This document shows, one piece after another, positions 40,515 through 49,147 of a DNA stretch of 64,000 bases. Source of the stretch: Candidatus Avelusimicrobium fimicolum (lineage in GTDB: Bacteria; Elusimicrobiota; Elusimicrobia; Elusimicrobiales; Elusimicrobiaceae); NCBI GenBank assembly GCA_900541355.1, contig UQJU01000003.1, forward strand, positions 1-64,000, read 5' to 3'. The translations under genes and the position numbers were made by a program. Under the pieces are notes generated by a model. That model did not search any database and was not told where the DNA came from. It worked only from the letters and a program-made list of their open reading frames with translations. Position 1 is the first letter of the stretch. Each line of letters begins with the position of its first letter.

Positions 40515-41150
40515 ATGAGAAAACTAGTAGTTTTAGGAGTGCTTTTGAGTATTTTGTGCGCCTGGCCGACCGCTGCCAAAGCCGATAACTGGGGCATTGG
40601 TGTAAAAGTTGGCGTGGGCGAAAATGACCCCAAAACAATGAAAGAACTTCAAGATGGAACATTACATAACACCGAATTAAATGAAAATGGTGCGGTATTT
40701 AGTGGATTGGAAGCCCTGTATGAGTTTAATTTAGACGACGAAACCAATAAGTTGGGTGTTAAATTAGGTGTTGATGTGTTTGGGCACAACGATTTAAAAG
40801 TTACTACCCCCCTTGCGTGGACTAAATGGACCGAAACCACATATGCTATTCCGTTGACCGTATATTATAAAAGAGATAATGGCGTGTCCGCGTGGGCCCC
40901 GTATGTGGGGGCTGGGGTATCTTTCTTCCGCAGCGAACTTAAAATGGAGGTCGTTGGAGATGAAGTGAAGGACCACAAAAGTAAAATTGTTCCGCATCTT
41001 ATGGCCGGGGCAGAATACAGATTTACCAAATTGTTTGCCTTGGGCTTGGAAGCCAAATACAATTTTGGGGCAAAAATTGAAAAAAACGGAGAGGTCTATT
41101 CCGATCATACGGGTTTAAGCGGCGCAATTACGGGCCGTTTCTACTTTTAG
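40515..41150 (+). CDS. Outer-membrane beta-barrel protein
   Basis: The 211-residue product has a signal peptide (MRKLVVLGVLLSILCAWPTAAKA) and barrel-like strands (WGIGVKVGVGEND, LGVKLGVDVFG, YAIPLTVYYKRD, YVGAGVSFFRSELKMEV, LFALGLEAKYNFGAKIE) ending LSGAITGRFYF with the C-terminal aromatic. It resembles OmpW/OprF-type N-terminal barrels in size. The ATG at 40515 has AAGGAGA 6 nt upstream and is preferred to an earlier in-frame ATG. It is monocistronic, with terminators on both sides. Function is unknown. Confidence 0.83.
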   Translation: MRKLVVLGVLLSILCAWPTAAKADNWGIGVKVGVGENDPKTMKELQDGTLHNTELNENGAVFSGLEALYEFNLDDETNKLGVKLGVDVFGHNDLKVTTPLAWTKWTETTYAIPLTVYYKRDNGVSAWAPYVGAGVSFFRSELKMEVVGDEVKDHKSKIVPHLMAGAEYRFTKLFALGLEAKYNFGAKIEKNGEVYSDHTGLSGAITGRFYF

Positions 41151-41173
41151 TTATTGATAAATTGTTTTGCACA

Positions 41174-41208
41174 AGGGCTTGCGCAAGTTTTACGCAGGCC
41201 CTTTTTTT
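41174..41208 (+). terminator. Terminator after the barrel gene
   Basis: AAGGGCTTGCG-loop-CGCAGGCCCTT followed by TTTTT, with one mismatch or G-U pair in the stem. Confidence 0.8.
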
Positions 41209-41283
41209 GGTAAAGAGGTCCTTTTTGGGGCACAAAAAACCGGATGCTTGCAACTGCACCCGGCTCATCAAGGATTCAGTAAA

Positions 41284-41307
41284 AAACCCGCTCTTGCGAG
41301 CGGGTTT
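41284..41307 (-). terminator. Terminator of the pdaD-agmatinase operon
   Basis: AAACCCGCTC-4 nt-GAGCGGGTTT, 4 nt after the stop at 41311; on the reverse strand it continues into TTT. Confidence 0.88.
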
Positions 41308-41310
41308 AAA

Positions 41311-42183
41311 TTATTTTTTAACGGACAAATAGCCCATTAAGCGGTAGATTAACTTGGAGACGTTAAACTCCGTAATGGTATCAGCCTTGCGTTGGCAGGC
41401 TTCCACTACATCCACCGCCACGATTTTTTTATGTTTAATGACTTCGCGGAACAAGTCCAGCGCTTCATACCACATAAAACCGCCGGGTTGCGGTGTGCCC
41501 GTGGCCGGAATAACAGCCGGGTCAAATCCGTCCACATCAATAGTTATATAGACGGTGTCGGTTAGTTTTTCAAGCACTTGCGGAATCAGTTTTTTGATAT
41601 CGCGGTGTTCGTGCATTAAAAACGTGGTAACCTTGCCCGCATTGCAGTATTGCTTTTCTTCGCTGGCTACGCTGCGGATACCCACCTGTACCACCGGTAC
41701 CTGACGGCTGGCCGGATAAAGCGCGCAGGCGTGGCTTTTAGGCGTGCCTTCAAAGGTTTCGCGCAAATCGGCGTGAGCGTCAAAGTGCAGGATGCTTAAA
41801 TTTTTATATTTATCAATATACGGCTGGGCCAGGGCTTGCGTTACCGTGTGTTCACCGCCAATATAAAACGGGATGGCTTTGTATTGCATTAAATTCCGCA
41901 CGGTCTTATCAATATTTTTAAAAACCGTGTTGGTGGAACCTTTGCAGTTGATGGCGGGTTGGGTGTTGATGCCCAATTCCCAGGTTTCGGTTTTGGTTTC
42001 TTCGTCCCAAAGTTCAATTTGGGTAGAGGCTTCAATTACGGCAGCCGGCCCCTTGGCGGTACCGTGCCCGTAGCAGACCGTTTTTTCAAACGGCACAGGC
42101 ACTACCACGAATTTACAAAGGGGCAGAGAACTATATTTGCTCTCTAGCCCCATAAACTTATCGGTTTGTACGTTATCGCTCAC
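41311..42183 (-). CDS. speB: Agmatinase (ureohydrolase family)
   Basis: Agmatinase hydrolyses agmatine to putrescine and urea. The 290-residue product has the binuclear Mn ligands: His112 in IGGEHTVTQ, HFDAHADL (Asp135, His137, Asp139) and IDVDGFDPA. The GTG at 42183 (VSDNVQTDKF) is chosen: it leaves 14 nt after the upstream stop and gives the family length; an ATG at 42327 would overlap the decarboxylase gene and add a Arg/Cys-rich non-conserved tail. It follows a pyruvoyl-dependent arginine decarboxylase, so the pair makes putrescine from arginine. An arginase activity cannot be excluded but context argues against it. Confidence 0.9.
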   Translation of the reverse strand: MSDNVQTDKFMGLESKYSSLPLCKFVVVPVPFEKTVCYGHGTAKGPAAVIEASTQIELWDEETKTETWELGINTQPAINCKGSTNTVFKNIDKTVRNLMQYKAIPFYIGGEHTVTQALAQPYIDKYKNLSILHFDAHADLRETFEGTPKSHACALYPASRQVPVVQVGIRSVASEEKQYCNAGKVTTFLMHEHRDIKKLIPQVLEKLTDTVYITIDVDGFDPAVIPATGTPQPGGFMWYEALDLFREVIKHKKIVAVDVVEACQRKADTITEFNVSKLIYRLMGYLSVKK

Positions 42184-42197
42184 AAATATTACCGGAG

Positions 42198-42752
42198 TTA
42201 TTTGACAAACACAGCCGCAGCCACTACGGTGGTCCAAAGGCCTTCCACGCAGATGGCGGACTGGGTAATGTTGGTCGTGCGGACGATTTTTCCGCTCATT
42301 TTCCAGATTTCTTCTTTCTGGTCCCACGTCGTATTGTTATCAAACTCAATACCCAACGTGGTAGAGAGCATCAAAGCGGCCAAGTCTTCCGCATAGTCGC
42401 CGGCCTGTTTATCGGTTTCGCCGAAACTGTGGTGTTCGGAAATATATCCGTGAGTGGTTTTCCCTTCTTTCGGGATAGCCAACCCCACCGAGGCGGAAAT
42501 CAAGCGACGGTATTCGTTGCTGGTATTTCTGCTGATTACACAATGCAGAATTTGGCCCGGGTGCAATTCTTGAAGCCCTTTGGAAACGGGCACGGTTTTG
42601 CAGCCGGGAGGGAAGATGCTGGACACAGGCACCAAGTTGAAACTGGCAATTTTGGCGTCTCTCAACGCTTCTTCAAAACTGGCCAATTTTTCTTTGTGTC
42701 TGCCAATTCCTTTGGTAAGGAATATCTCTTTGGGTACAAACGCTTCGTACAT
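42198..42752 (-). CDS. pdaD: Pyruvoyl-dependent arginine decarboxylase
   Basis: This proenzyme cleaves itself at a Ser-Ser bond to create a catalytic pyruvoyl group and decarboxylates arginine to agmatine. The cleavage motif is LVPVSSIFPPGCK (Ser44-Ser45); the rest follows the PdaD/HdcA family (ASVGLAIPKEGKTTHGYISE, GYISEHHSFGETDKQAGDYA). 184 residues is the usual length. It precedes agmatinase in a two-gene operon. A TATAAT-containing leader of about 45 nt lies upstream with a weak GTGGAA ribosome site. Confidence 0.92.
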   Translation of the reverse strand: MYEAFVPKEIFLTKGIGRHKEKLASFEEALRDAKIASFNLVPVSSIFPPGCKTVPVSKGLQELHPGQILHCVISRNTSNEYRRLISASVGLAIPKEGKTTHGYISEHHSFGETDKQAGDYAEDLAALMLSTTLGIEFDNNTTWDQKEEIWKMSGKIVRTTNITQSAICVEGLWTTVVAAAVFVK

Positions 42753-42905
42753 TTTTATTTTTCCACTAATTCCTTGATGTTGAGAATTAATATAATATTA
42801 ATTATAACAAATAACACTGAAACAAAACACGTTTCTTTGTTATTGTTACGGATTTTCTAACCGGCGGTTGCCCGCATAAGGGCAAAACCGCTACAATTAA
42901 GAGTG

Positions 42906-42911
42906 TATTAT
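42906..42911 (+). promoter_or_regulatory. -10 box placed for a leaderless M3 peptidase transcript
   Basis: TATTAT ends 6 nt before the ATG at 42918; no Shine-Dalgarno is visible. Confidence 0.5.
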
Positions 42912-42917
42912 TTTAAT

Positions 42918-44963
42918 ATGAAAAAAACAAAATTACTTTTGGTTACGGCTTTGCTTTTAACCGCGACGGGAGCGTTTTCTATGGCAGATATGTTTAATAA
43001 AGACGGTGTTTTACATTTTAATTACCAGGCGCAGGACTTGGCCCCGGCCGAGGCCGAAGCGCGCGTGAAACTGGAAAAAGATTTAGCCGCTTTAATTGCT
43101 ATCCCGCAAGCGGAACGCACCTTTGAAAATACCATTATGGGCTACGAGCGCGCTTTTGACAATTACGGCAACGCCTTGGGTATGAGCGGCTTTTTGTCTT
43201 ATGTGTCCACGGATAAAAAATTCCGCGATGCCGCCAACGATTTACAAATGCAAATCAGCCAATATATGGTGGACGTAGCCACCCGGCGCGACGTCTATAA
43301 AGCCATACGCGAATATACCGATACCAACCCCCGGTTGGATCCGGTGCAGGCAAAACTCGTTAAAGAAATGCTGATAGGGTTTAAAAACAGCGGTATGGAT
43401 TTAAATGATGCGGATTTGGAAAAATTTAAGGCCTTAAATAAAGAAAAAGCCGAGTACATCATTAAGTTTGATAAAAATATCCAAGAGTACAAAGACCCCT
43501 TGGCCGTTACGAAAGAACAGTTGCAAGGATTAGGCGAAGATTATATTCAAAAACTATCCAAAACCGATGACGGAAAATACTTGGTTACATTAGATTACCC
43601 CGACTATGTACCCTTTATGCAAAATGCCGATGACGAACAAGCCCGCAAAGAATTGGAATTTAAATTCAACCGCCGCGGCGGACAGGAAAATGTGGAACTG
43701 TTGGAAAAAACACTCACCTTGCGCCGCGAAATTGCCCGCTTGCTCGGTTATAAAAATCACGCCGAACTGCGGTTAGAGGACCGTATGGCCAAAAACCCCA
43801 AAACGGTAATGGCCTTTTTGAAAGACTTGCAAAAAAAATTAAAACCTCTTGGCAAAAAAGAAGATAAAGAAATGATTGCCTACAAAAATTCCAAAACAGG
43901 CAAAAACAGCCGCACGCTTTACTCGTGGGAGAGCGGCTATTGGAGCAATAAATTCCGCAAGGAAAATTTGGAATTGGACAGCGAAAAAATCAAAGAATAT
44001 TTCCCGTCCCAAGTAGTGATTGACGGTATGCTTGATTTGTTTGGCGGCGTTTTTGGCATTACCTTTGAACCGGTGGATATTCCCGTATGGCACCCGGACG
44101 TAAAGGCCTTTAAAATTAAAGACAAAGCCTCGGGTGAACTGGTGGCCTACTTTTATATGGACCTTTATCCGCGTGAAGGCAAATACAAACACGCAGCCTG
44201 CTTTGGCTTGGTAGAGGGGGAGGAAAAGCAGGACGGCACTTACCAAATTCCGTTCGTGGCGATAGTAGCCAATTTAAATAAACCCTCCGGCGATACGCCT
44301 TCTTTATTAAAACACAGTGAAGTGGAAACTTTATTTCACGAGTTCGGGCACGTTTTGCATAATGCCTTAACCAAAGCCAAATATTCCGCCTTTTCGGGCA
44401 CCAGCGTCAGTTGGGACTTTGTAGAAGCCCCCAGCCAAATGTTGGAACGCTGGGCGTGGGACCCGCAGGTGCTTAAAAAAATCAGCAGACACTATAAAAC
44501 AGGCGAAGCCTTGCCGGATGATTTAATCAAACGGATGATTGCGGCCAAGAATTTCGGCGCGGGCGGGATGTATTTGCGGCAAGATTTTTTTGCCCAGTAC
44601 GATATGACTCTCCACACGGCGGATACGACGCCCGACACCACCAAACTGTATTTTGAATTAACCAAAAAAATCCGCGGGCTTCCGCTTACCAAAGGCACAA
44701 TTCCGCAGGCTTCTTTCGGTCATATTATGGGCGGTTATGATGCCGGATATTATGGTTATTTGTGGTCGGAAGTGATTGCCGAGGATTTCTTCGGCGAGTT
44801 TAAAAAGAACGGCATTTTTAACCCGGAAACGGGCTTGAAATTCCGCCGTGAAATTTTGGAGAAAGGCGGTACGCTGGACGAAGAAAAAATGGTAGAAAAC
44901 TTTTTAGGCCGTCCGGCTGACAATAAACCGTTCTTAAAATCTATTGGTTTGGAGAATTTATGA
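42918..44963 (+). CDS. Exported M3-family metallopeptidase
   Basis: M3 peptidases (oligopeptidase A / Dcp type) cleave short peptides with one zinc. The 681-residue product has an N-terminal signal peptide (MKKTKLLLVTALLLTATGAF, mature from about SMADMFNKDG), a helical N-domain, and the zinc motif HEFGH (residues 474-478) in ETLFHEFGHVLHNAL, with the downstream Glu in SWDFVEAPSQMLERWAW. A periplasmic location is inferred from the signal peptide. The ATG at 42918 is chosen because the signal starts there and the -10 lies 6 nt upstream. Its stop overlaps the next gene (ATGA). Confidence 0.88.
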   Translation: MKKTKLLLVTALLLTATGAFSMADMFNKDGVLHFNYQAQDLAPAEAEARVKLEKDLAALIAIPQAERTFENTIMGYERAFDNYGNALGMSGFLSYVSTDKKFRDAANDLQMQISQYMVDVATRRDVYKAIREYTDTNPRLDPVQAKLVKEMLIGFKNSGMDLNDADLEKFKALNKEKAEYIIKFDKNIQEYKDPLAVTKEQLQGLGEDYIQKLSKTDDGKYLVTLDYPDYVPFMQNADDEQARKELEFKFNRRGGQENVELLEKTLTLRREIARLLGYKNHAELRLEDRMAKNPKTVMAFLKDLQKKLKPLGKKEDKEMIAYKNSKTGKNSRTLYSWESGYWSNKFRKENLELDSEKIKEYFPSQVVIDGMLDLFGGVFGITFEPVDIPVWHPDVKAFKIKDKASGELVAYFYMDLYPREGKYKHAACFGLVEGEEKQDGTYQIPFVAIVANLNKPSGDTPSLLKHSEVETLFHEFGHVLHNALTKAKYSAFSGTSVSWDFVEAPSQMLERWAWDPQVLKKISRHYKTGEALPDDLIKRMIAAKNFGAGGMYLRQDFFAQYDMTLHTADTTPDTTKLYFELTKKIRGLPLTKGTIPQASFGHIMGGYDAGYYGYLWSEVIAEDFFGEFKKNGIFNPETGLKFRREILEKGGTLDEEKMVENFLGRPADNKPFLKSIGLENL

Positions 44964-45808
44964 GCGCGGTAATCGGTATTGATGTAGGTGGCTCCACCAC
45001 TAAAATTGTGGGCTACACGGACGGCGGAAAATTGATTTCCGTTTTAAAAGTAGAAGCGGCCGACCCGTTGACCTCGGCTTACGGCGCGTTGGGTAAATTT
45101 ATTAACGAAAATAATTTAACGCTGCCGGAAGTAAAGCAAATTATTTTAACGGGTGTCGGCTCCTCCTTGTTTAAAAAAGAGGTGTACGGAATACCCACTT
45201 CCAAAGTGGACGAATTTGAAGCCATTGGCCTGGGCGGGCTTGCGCTGTCCGGCAAAAAGGAAGGGCTGATTGTCAGTATGGGCACAGGAACGGCCTTTGT
45301 CCGCGCCGGGAAAGACGGCATCCGCCATATCGGCGGCTCAGGTGTGGGCGGCGGCACGGTGCTGGGTTTGTGCAGTAAACTGTGCGGGGCCACCTCGTTT
45401 AAAACGGTGGTGGAAATGGCTGCCGGCGGCTCTTTACAGCGGGTAGATTTAAACATCGGCGACATCAGCAAGGGAATAATCCCCACCTTATCTGCCGATA
45501 CAACAGCCTCCAATTTTGGCAAAATGGAAGACGGGGCCAGTCATAATGACTTGGCTCTCGGTATTTTAAATATGGCTTTTCAAACTATTGGGATGATGGC
45601 TGTTTTTGCCTGCCGCAACGATAGCGTGAAAGACGTAGTTTTAACAGGGACCTTAACCTTGGTTCCGTGCGCAAAAAAAGTATTTAATGCTTTGCACAAA
45701 ATGCACGGCGTAAACTTTATTATTCCCCAAAATGCCATTTATGCCACGGCAACGGGGGCGGCTCTTTCGTATCTTTATAAAAACAGGAAAAAGGATGACG
45801 GCAAATAA
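44960..45808 (+). CDS. coaW: Type II pantothenate kinase
   Basis: CoaW catalyses ATP-dependent phosphorylation of pantothenate, the first step of coenzyme A synthesis. The 282-residue product follows the acetate-kinase/sugar-kinase fold: IGIDVGGSTTKIVG (phosphate 1), VSMGTGTAFVRAGKDGIRHI, GGSGVGGGTVLGLCSKLCG and VVLTGTLTLVP. This matches the bacterial type II enzyme described in staphylococci. It begins with an ATGA overlap with the M3 peptidase gene and overlaps the squalene/phytoene synthase gene by 14 nt. Confidence 0.88.
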   Translation: MSAVIGIDVGGSTTKIVGYTDGGKLISVLKVEAADPLTSAYGALGKFINENNLTLPEVKQIILTGVGSSLFKKEVYGIPTSKVDEFEAIGLGGLALSGKKEGLIVSMGTGTAFVRAGKDGIRHIGGSGVGGGTVLGLCSKLCGATSFKTVVEMAAGGSLQRVDLNIGDISKGIIPTLSADTTASNFGKMEDGASHNDLALGILNMAFQTIGMMAVFACRNDSVKDVVLTGTLTLVPCAKKVFNALHKMHGVNFIIPQNAIYATATGAALSYLYKNRKKDDGK

Positions 45809-46613
45809 AAATTCGTACAAAAAATCCAGTTTTGGCCCGGCCTTTTTATTTTTAGAAAAAGCCCGCAGAACAGCCTTGGCTGATTATTACGAATTTTGCC
45901 GCTTAATGGACGATATTGCGGACGAACCTGATGTAAAAAATCCGGAAGGGGAACTTTCCTTTTGGAAGGAAGAAGTGTCGCGTATGTATGAAGGAACACC
46001 TGTTACAGATTTGGGCCGCCGTTTACAAAAGGATGTCCGCTTCTTTGGTATGTTGCCGGACCGTTTTTTACTTTTAATAGAAGGGATGCAAGCCGATTTA
46101 GCGGGCCGTACCTATCAGACCGAACAAGAGTTGGAGTGGTATTTGCTGCGTGTGGCCGTGATTGTGGGGCGCGCTACGTTGGACATTTTGGGCGTAAAGG
46201 GCCAGCAGGCCGACCAATTATCCTGGGAATTGGGCAGTGCGGTGCAAATTACCAATATCATCCGCGACGTGGCCGACGATAAAAAACTGGGCCGCGTGTA
46301 TCTTCCGGCGGAATTGCTTGCCAAATATGGCTTGACGCGCGAGGCTGTTTTGCAGGAAGAAATGCCTCCCAAATTGGCTGGGGTTTTGCGTGAGTTGGCT
46401 GCCCGGGCCGAAAATCATTACCAAAAGGCTTTCAGTTTAATGGGCCTGTTCCCGCGCCTAAAAATGCTGCCGTGTAAAGTAATGGGGTATGTATATTTAA
46501 AAAATCTTGCTAAAATAAGAAAAGAAGGTTTTTTAGTATCGGTTCCGGTTAAATTAACCAAGGGCGAAAAATTACGAAGCGTATTTTATGCACTATTCAA
46601 AACTATTTTCTAA
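45795..46613 (+). CDS. Squalene/phytoene synthase family protein
   Basis: These enzymes join two prenyl diphosphates head-to-head. The 272-residue product has the first Asp-rich motif MDDIADE (residues 38-44), the second ITNIIRDVADDKKLGRVYLP, and the family helix ARRTALADYYEFCRLMDD. Both Mg2+-binding motifs are intact, so it should be active. The ATG at 45795 is chosen because an upstream start would lie in a non-homologous stretch inside coaW. No phytoene desaturase, squalene cyclase or other hopanoid/carotenoid gene is in the window, so the product is unclear. It overlaps the next TPR gene by 26 nt. Confidence 0.85.
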   Translation: MTANKNSYKKSSFGPAFLFLEKARRTALADYYEFCRLMDDIADEPDVKNPEGELSFWKEEVSRMYEGTPVTDLGRRLQKDVRFFGMLPDRFLLLIEGMQADLAGRTYQTEQELEWYLLRVAVIVGRATLDILGVKGQQADQLSWELGSAVQITNIIRDVADDKKLGRVYLPAELLAKYGLTREAVLQEEMPPKLAGVLRELAARAENHYQKAFSLMGLFPRLKMLPCKVMGYVYLKNLAKIRKEGFLVSVPVKLTKGEKLRSVFYALFKTIF

Positions 46614-47922
46614 CGGTATTTTAATTGCTTGTTTGCTTACTCCGGTCTCCTCGTTTGCGGCGGATAAAGTGTCTGCTTGTGTGGAGAGCGGCAAAACGCT
46701 TTATGCCGCAAAAAATTATACCAAGGCCAAAGAAACCTTTACACGTTGTGTGAAAATGGATGCTTCTAATGTGGATGCCCTGTTGTCTTTGGCGGGAGTG
46801 CTTTTAACGCAGGACGATTTGAACGGAGCCGAAAAATATTTTAACGAAGCGTTAAAATATATGAAGCGTAATTCCCCGTATTGGTCTTATGTCTATTCTA
46901 TGTTGGGGGATATTTCGCTCAAACGCCAGCAGAACGACCAGGCCCTTAAAATGTATTCTAAATCGTTGGAATATAATGCCGCTAATGTAAATTCCTTGGT
47001 CGGAAAAGGTGTTATTGTGGAGTATCAGGGCGACAAACAGGGCGCGGCGGAATATTACCGCTCGGCCATTGCCGTGGAACCGATGAACTTAATCGCGCGG
47101 AAGCGGCTGGTGAATTTGGAGCCGGACTATTTAACCGACGAGGAAATACTGGAAGCGCTGAAACAGCGCTATGCCGTCAAGCCGGAAACGGCCGAACTGA
47201 CGGATGCGGACCGGGAATTATTTTCCGCAATTCACCGCGACGAACAACGCCAAGGCGTAACGTATTTAAAAAACAAATATCCCAAAATGCCGGGCGAGTA
47301 TGTGGTAACGCTTAATAAAGGAACAGGTTTTGAGCGGGAAATTTTAACGCTGGACGGCTATAAAGCACTTGAAAAAAGTATCGGGCAAGACGCGTTTAAT
47401 GTGTTCAATCGCGCGGGTGTAGCGGTGCGGGATATTTATAGCCTGCGCGATATGAAAGGCAACAAAATCTACACGCCCGAAAGCACCTTAACCGACAGCG
47501 GTTTTTATGTTTATACCGAAGCCTTAAAAAACCGTAAACGCTTTTTACTCCCCAGCGAATCCGTCCCGCCTACCCCGGCCTTTTTGGCCCAGTTGGAACA
47601 GCGGCAAGAGGACTTGAAAAAGGCGGGCTATATTGAAATTTCCCGCTCCGAAGTCAAAATGCTGGAAAACCAAACCTTGTGTTCCGAGGATACCTTGCGC
47701 AAAAATTTGGGACTGTATGTTTTAAATATATCCAAAAACGAGCGCCGCTATTTTGTCCAAGCCCGCACGTCGGACGATAAGGCGGGGGTGTCTTACTATT
47801 ATGTAATGTCCTCACGCAAGAAACGCAACCCCAAAGTAAAAGTTCCTTCCAACGCGTTGGTGGAAACTTACGCTCTTTATGGCTACACGCTATGCGCGAG
47901 CGACGGCGAACTTATCCAATAA
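46588..47922 (+). CDS. Exported TPR-repeat protein
   Basis: The 444-residue product opens with a signal peptide (MHYSKLFSNGILIACLLTPV, cleavage near SSFAAD). Residues about 25-180 form TPR repeats (KTLYAAKNYTKAKETFTRCV, ALKMYSKSLEYNAANVNSLV, GAAEYYRSAIAVEPMNL). The C-terminal half is a mixed domain with VTLNKGTGFEREILTLDGY and KKAGYIEISRSEVKMLEN that I do not recognise. It overlaps the upstream synthase gene by 26 nt and lacks a clear ribosome site, so coupling is likely. Function is unknown. Confidence 0.75.
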   Translation: MHYSKLFSNGILIACLLTPVSSFAADKVSACVESGKTLYAAKNYTKAKETFTRCVKMDASNVDALLSLAGVLLTQDDLNGAEKYFNEALKYMKRNSPYWSYVYSMLGDISLKRQQNDQALKMYSKSLEYNAANVNSLVGKGVIVEYQGDKQGAAEYYRSAIAVEPMNLIARKRLVNLEPDYLTDEEILEALKQRYAVKPETAELTDADRELFSAIHRDEQRQGVTYLKNKYPKMPGEYVVTLNKGTGFEREILTLDGYKALEKSIGQDAFNVFNRAGVAVRDIYSLRDMKGNKIYTPESTLTDSGFYVYTEALKNRKRFLLPSESVPPTPAFLAQLEQRQEDLKKAGYIEISRSEVKMLENQTLCSEDTLRKNLGLYVLNISKNERRYFVQARTSDDKAGVSYYYVMSSRKKRNPKVKVPSNALVETYALYGYTLCASDGELIQ

Positions 47923-47945
47923 AAGCAGATTTGTTGACATAAAAA

Positions 47946-47975
47946 TCCCCCGGGCTTTCGCGCCCGGGGGTACTT
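47946..47975 (+). terminator. Terminator of the M3 peptidase-to-TPR operon
   Basis: TCCCCCGGGC-loop-GCCCGGGGG then TACTTTTAT; a strong GC-rich stem 25 nt after the stop. Confidence 0.85.
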
Positions 47976-47984
47976 TTATATATT

Positions 47985-48028
47985 AAAAACCCCGGGGAAA
48001 TTATAAGAAATTCTCCCGGGGTTAAATT
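47985..48028 (-). terminator. Terminator of ldh
   Basis: AACCCCGGG at 47989-47997 pairs with CCCGGGGTT at 48014-48022 around a loop with further short pairing; on the reverse strand it runs into TTTTTAA. It is back-to-back with the terminator at 47946. Confidence 0.75.
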
Positions 48029-48105
48029 TTTATATTTTGCCACAGAATCCGCGCGTATAAGGCGGGCTACTGGCTAATACTTACAAGTGGTCTGCCGCGC
48101 AACGA

Positions 48106-49062
48106 TTACAGTTCGTTTTGGGCGAGGACTTCTTGCAAGGTTTTGGCAGATTTTTGCAAGTCGGCCGCTTCTTGTTCGTTGATTTCAAACGGAACGTGTG
48201 TCTCTACTCCGTTTCTGCCCACGATAGCCGGCATACTAAGCGCAATACCTGAAATGCCGTATTGCCCTTTCATTAAAGAAGAAATCGGCAAGATAGATTT
48301 CTCGTCGCGCACGATGGCTTCGCAAATGCGGCGCACGGCCATAGCAATACCGTAATAAGTGGCGCGTTTGCGTTTGATAATTTCGTACGCGCTGTTTTTC
48401 ACCTCATCAGCGATACGTTTCATTGCTTCCTCGTGCTTAAAGAAACCGCGCATTTCGCAGAATTTGTTTAATTTAATGCCGGACACGTTGGCGCAACTCC
48501 AAGCGGCAATTTCGCTGTCGCCGTGTTCGCCGATAATAAATGCGTGTACACTGCGGCTGTCCACGTCCAAATGTTGCCCCAAGTTGTATTTCAGGCGCGC
48601 CGTATCCAACACGGTTCCGGAACCGAATACACGGCTGGCCGGGAAGCCGCTTAATTTAATGGCGACGGTAGTCAAAATATCCACCGGGTTGGCTACGATA
48701 AGCAAAATGCCTTTGTAATCAATTTTTTTGATTTCCGGGATAATAGACTTAAAGATAGCAACGTTCTTTTTGACAAGATCCAAGCGGGTTTCGCCAGGTT
48801 TTTGGTTGGCTCCCGCCGTAATAATGATAAGGCCGGCATCTTTTAAATCGCTATAATCACCGGCATAGATTTTCATCGGTTTGGCAAACGGCAGGCCGTG
48901 GCTGATATCCAGGGCTTCGCCTTCGGCGCGGGCTTTATCGGCATCAATAAGTACCATTTCGGTAAACATACCGCTCTGCATCAAACTAAAAGCGGAGGAC
49001 GAGCCGACAAATCCGCAGCCAATCATGCCAACTTTGCTAAAATTGATATAATTTGTTTCCAT
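48106..49062 (-). CDS. ldh: L-lactate dehydrogenase
   Basis: LDH reduces pyruvate to L-lactate with NADH, a fermentation end step. The 318-residue product has the Rossmann motif GMIGCGFVGSSSAF, the substrate loop GANQKPGETRLDLV with Gln87 (lactate rather than malate specificity) and Arg93, NPVDIL, and the catalytic His180 in GEHGDSE. Malate dehydrogenases carry Arg in place of that Gln. GGGGGA precedes the ATG by about 9 nt. It is monocistronic on the reverse strand. Confidence 0.93.
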   Translation of the reverse strand: METNYINFSKVGMIGCGFVGSSSAFSLMQSGMFTEMVLIDADKARAEGEALDISHGLPFAKPMKIYAGDYSDLKDAGLIIITAGANQKPGETRLDLVKKNVAIFKSIIPEIKKIDYKGILLIVANPVDILTTVAIKLSGFPASRVFGSGTVLDTARLKYNLGQHLDVDSRSVHAFIIGEHGDSEIAAWSCANVSGIKLNKFCEMRGFFKHEEAMKRIADEVKNSAYEIIKRKRATYYGIAMAVRRICEAIVRDEKSILPISSLMKGQYGISGIALSMPAIVGRNGVETHVPFEINEQEAADLQKSAKTLQEVLAQNEL

Positions 49063-49147
49063 ACTTTTACTTCCCCCTTGGGGCTTTTGCCCCGCTGCTA
49101 TTACTATACAAAATCTGTTTCTCTTATGGCCCCATTAAAATGAATTA

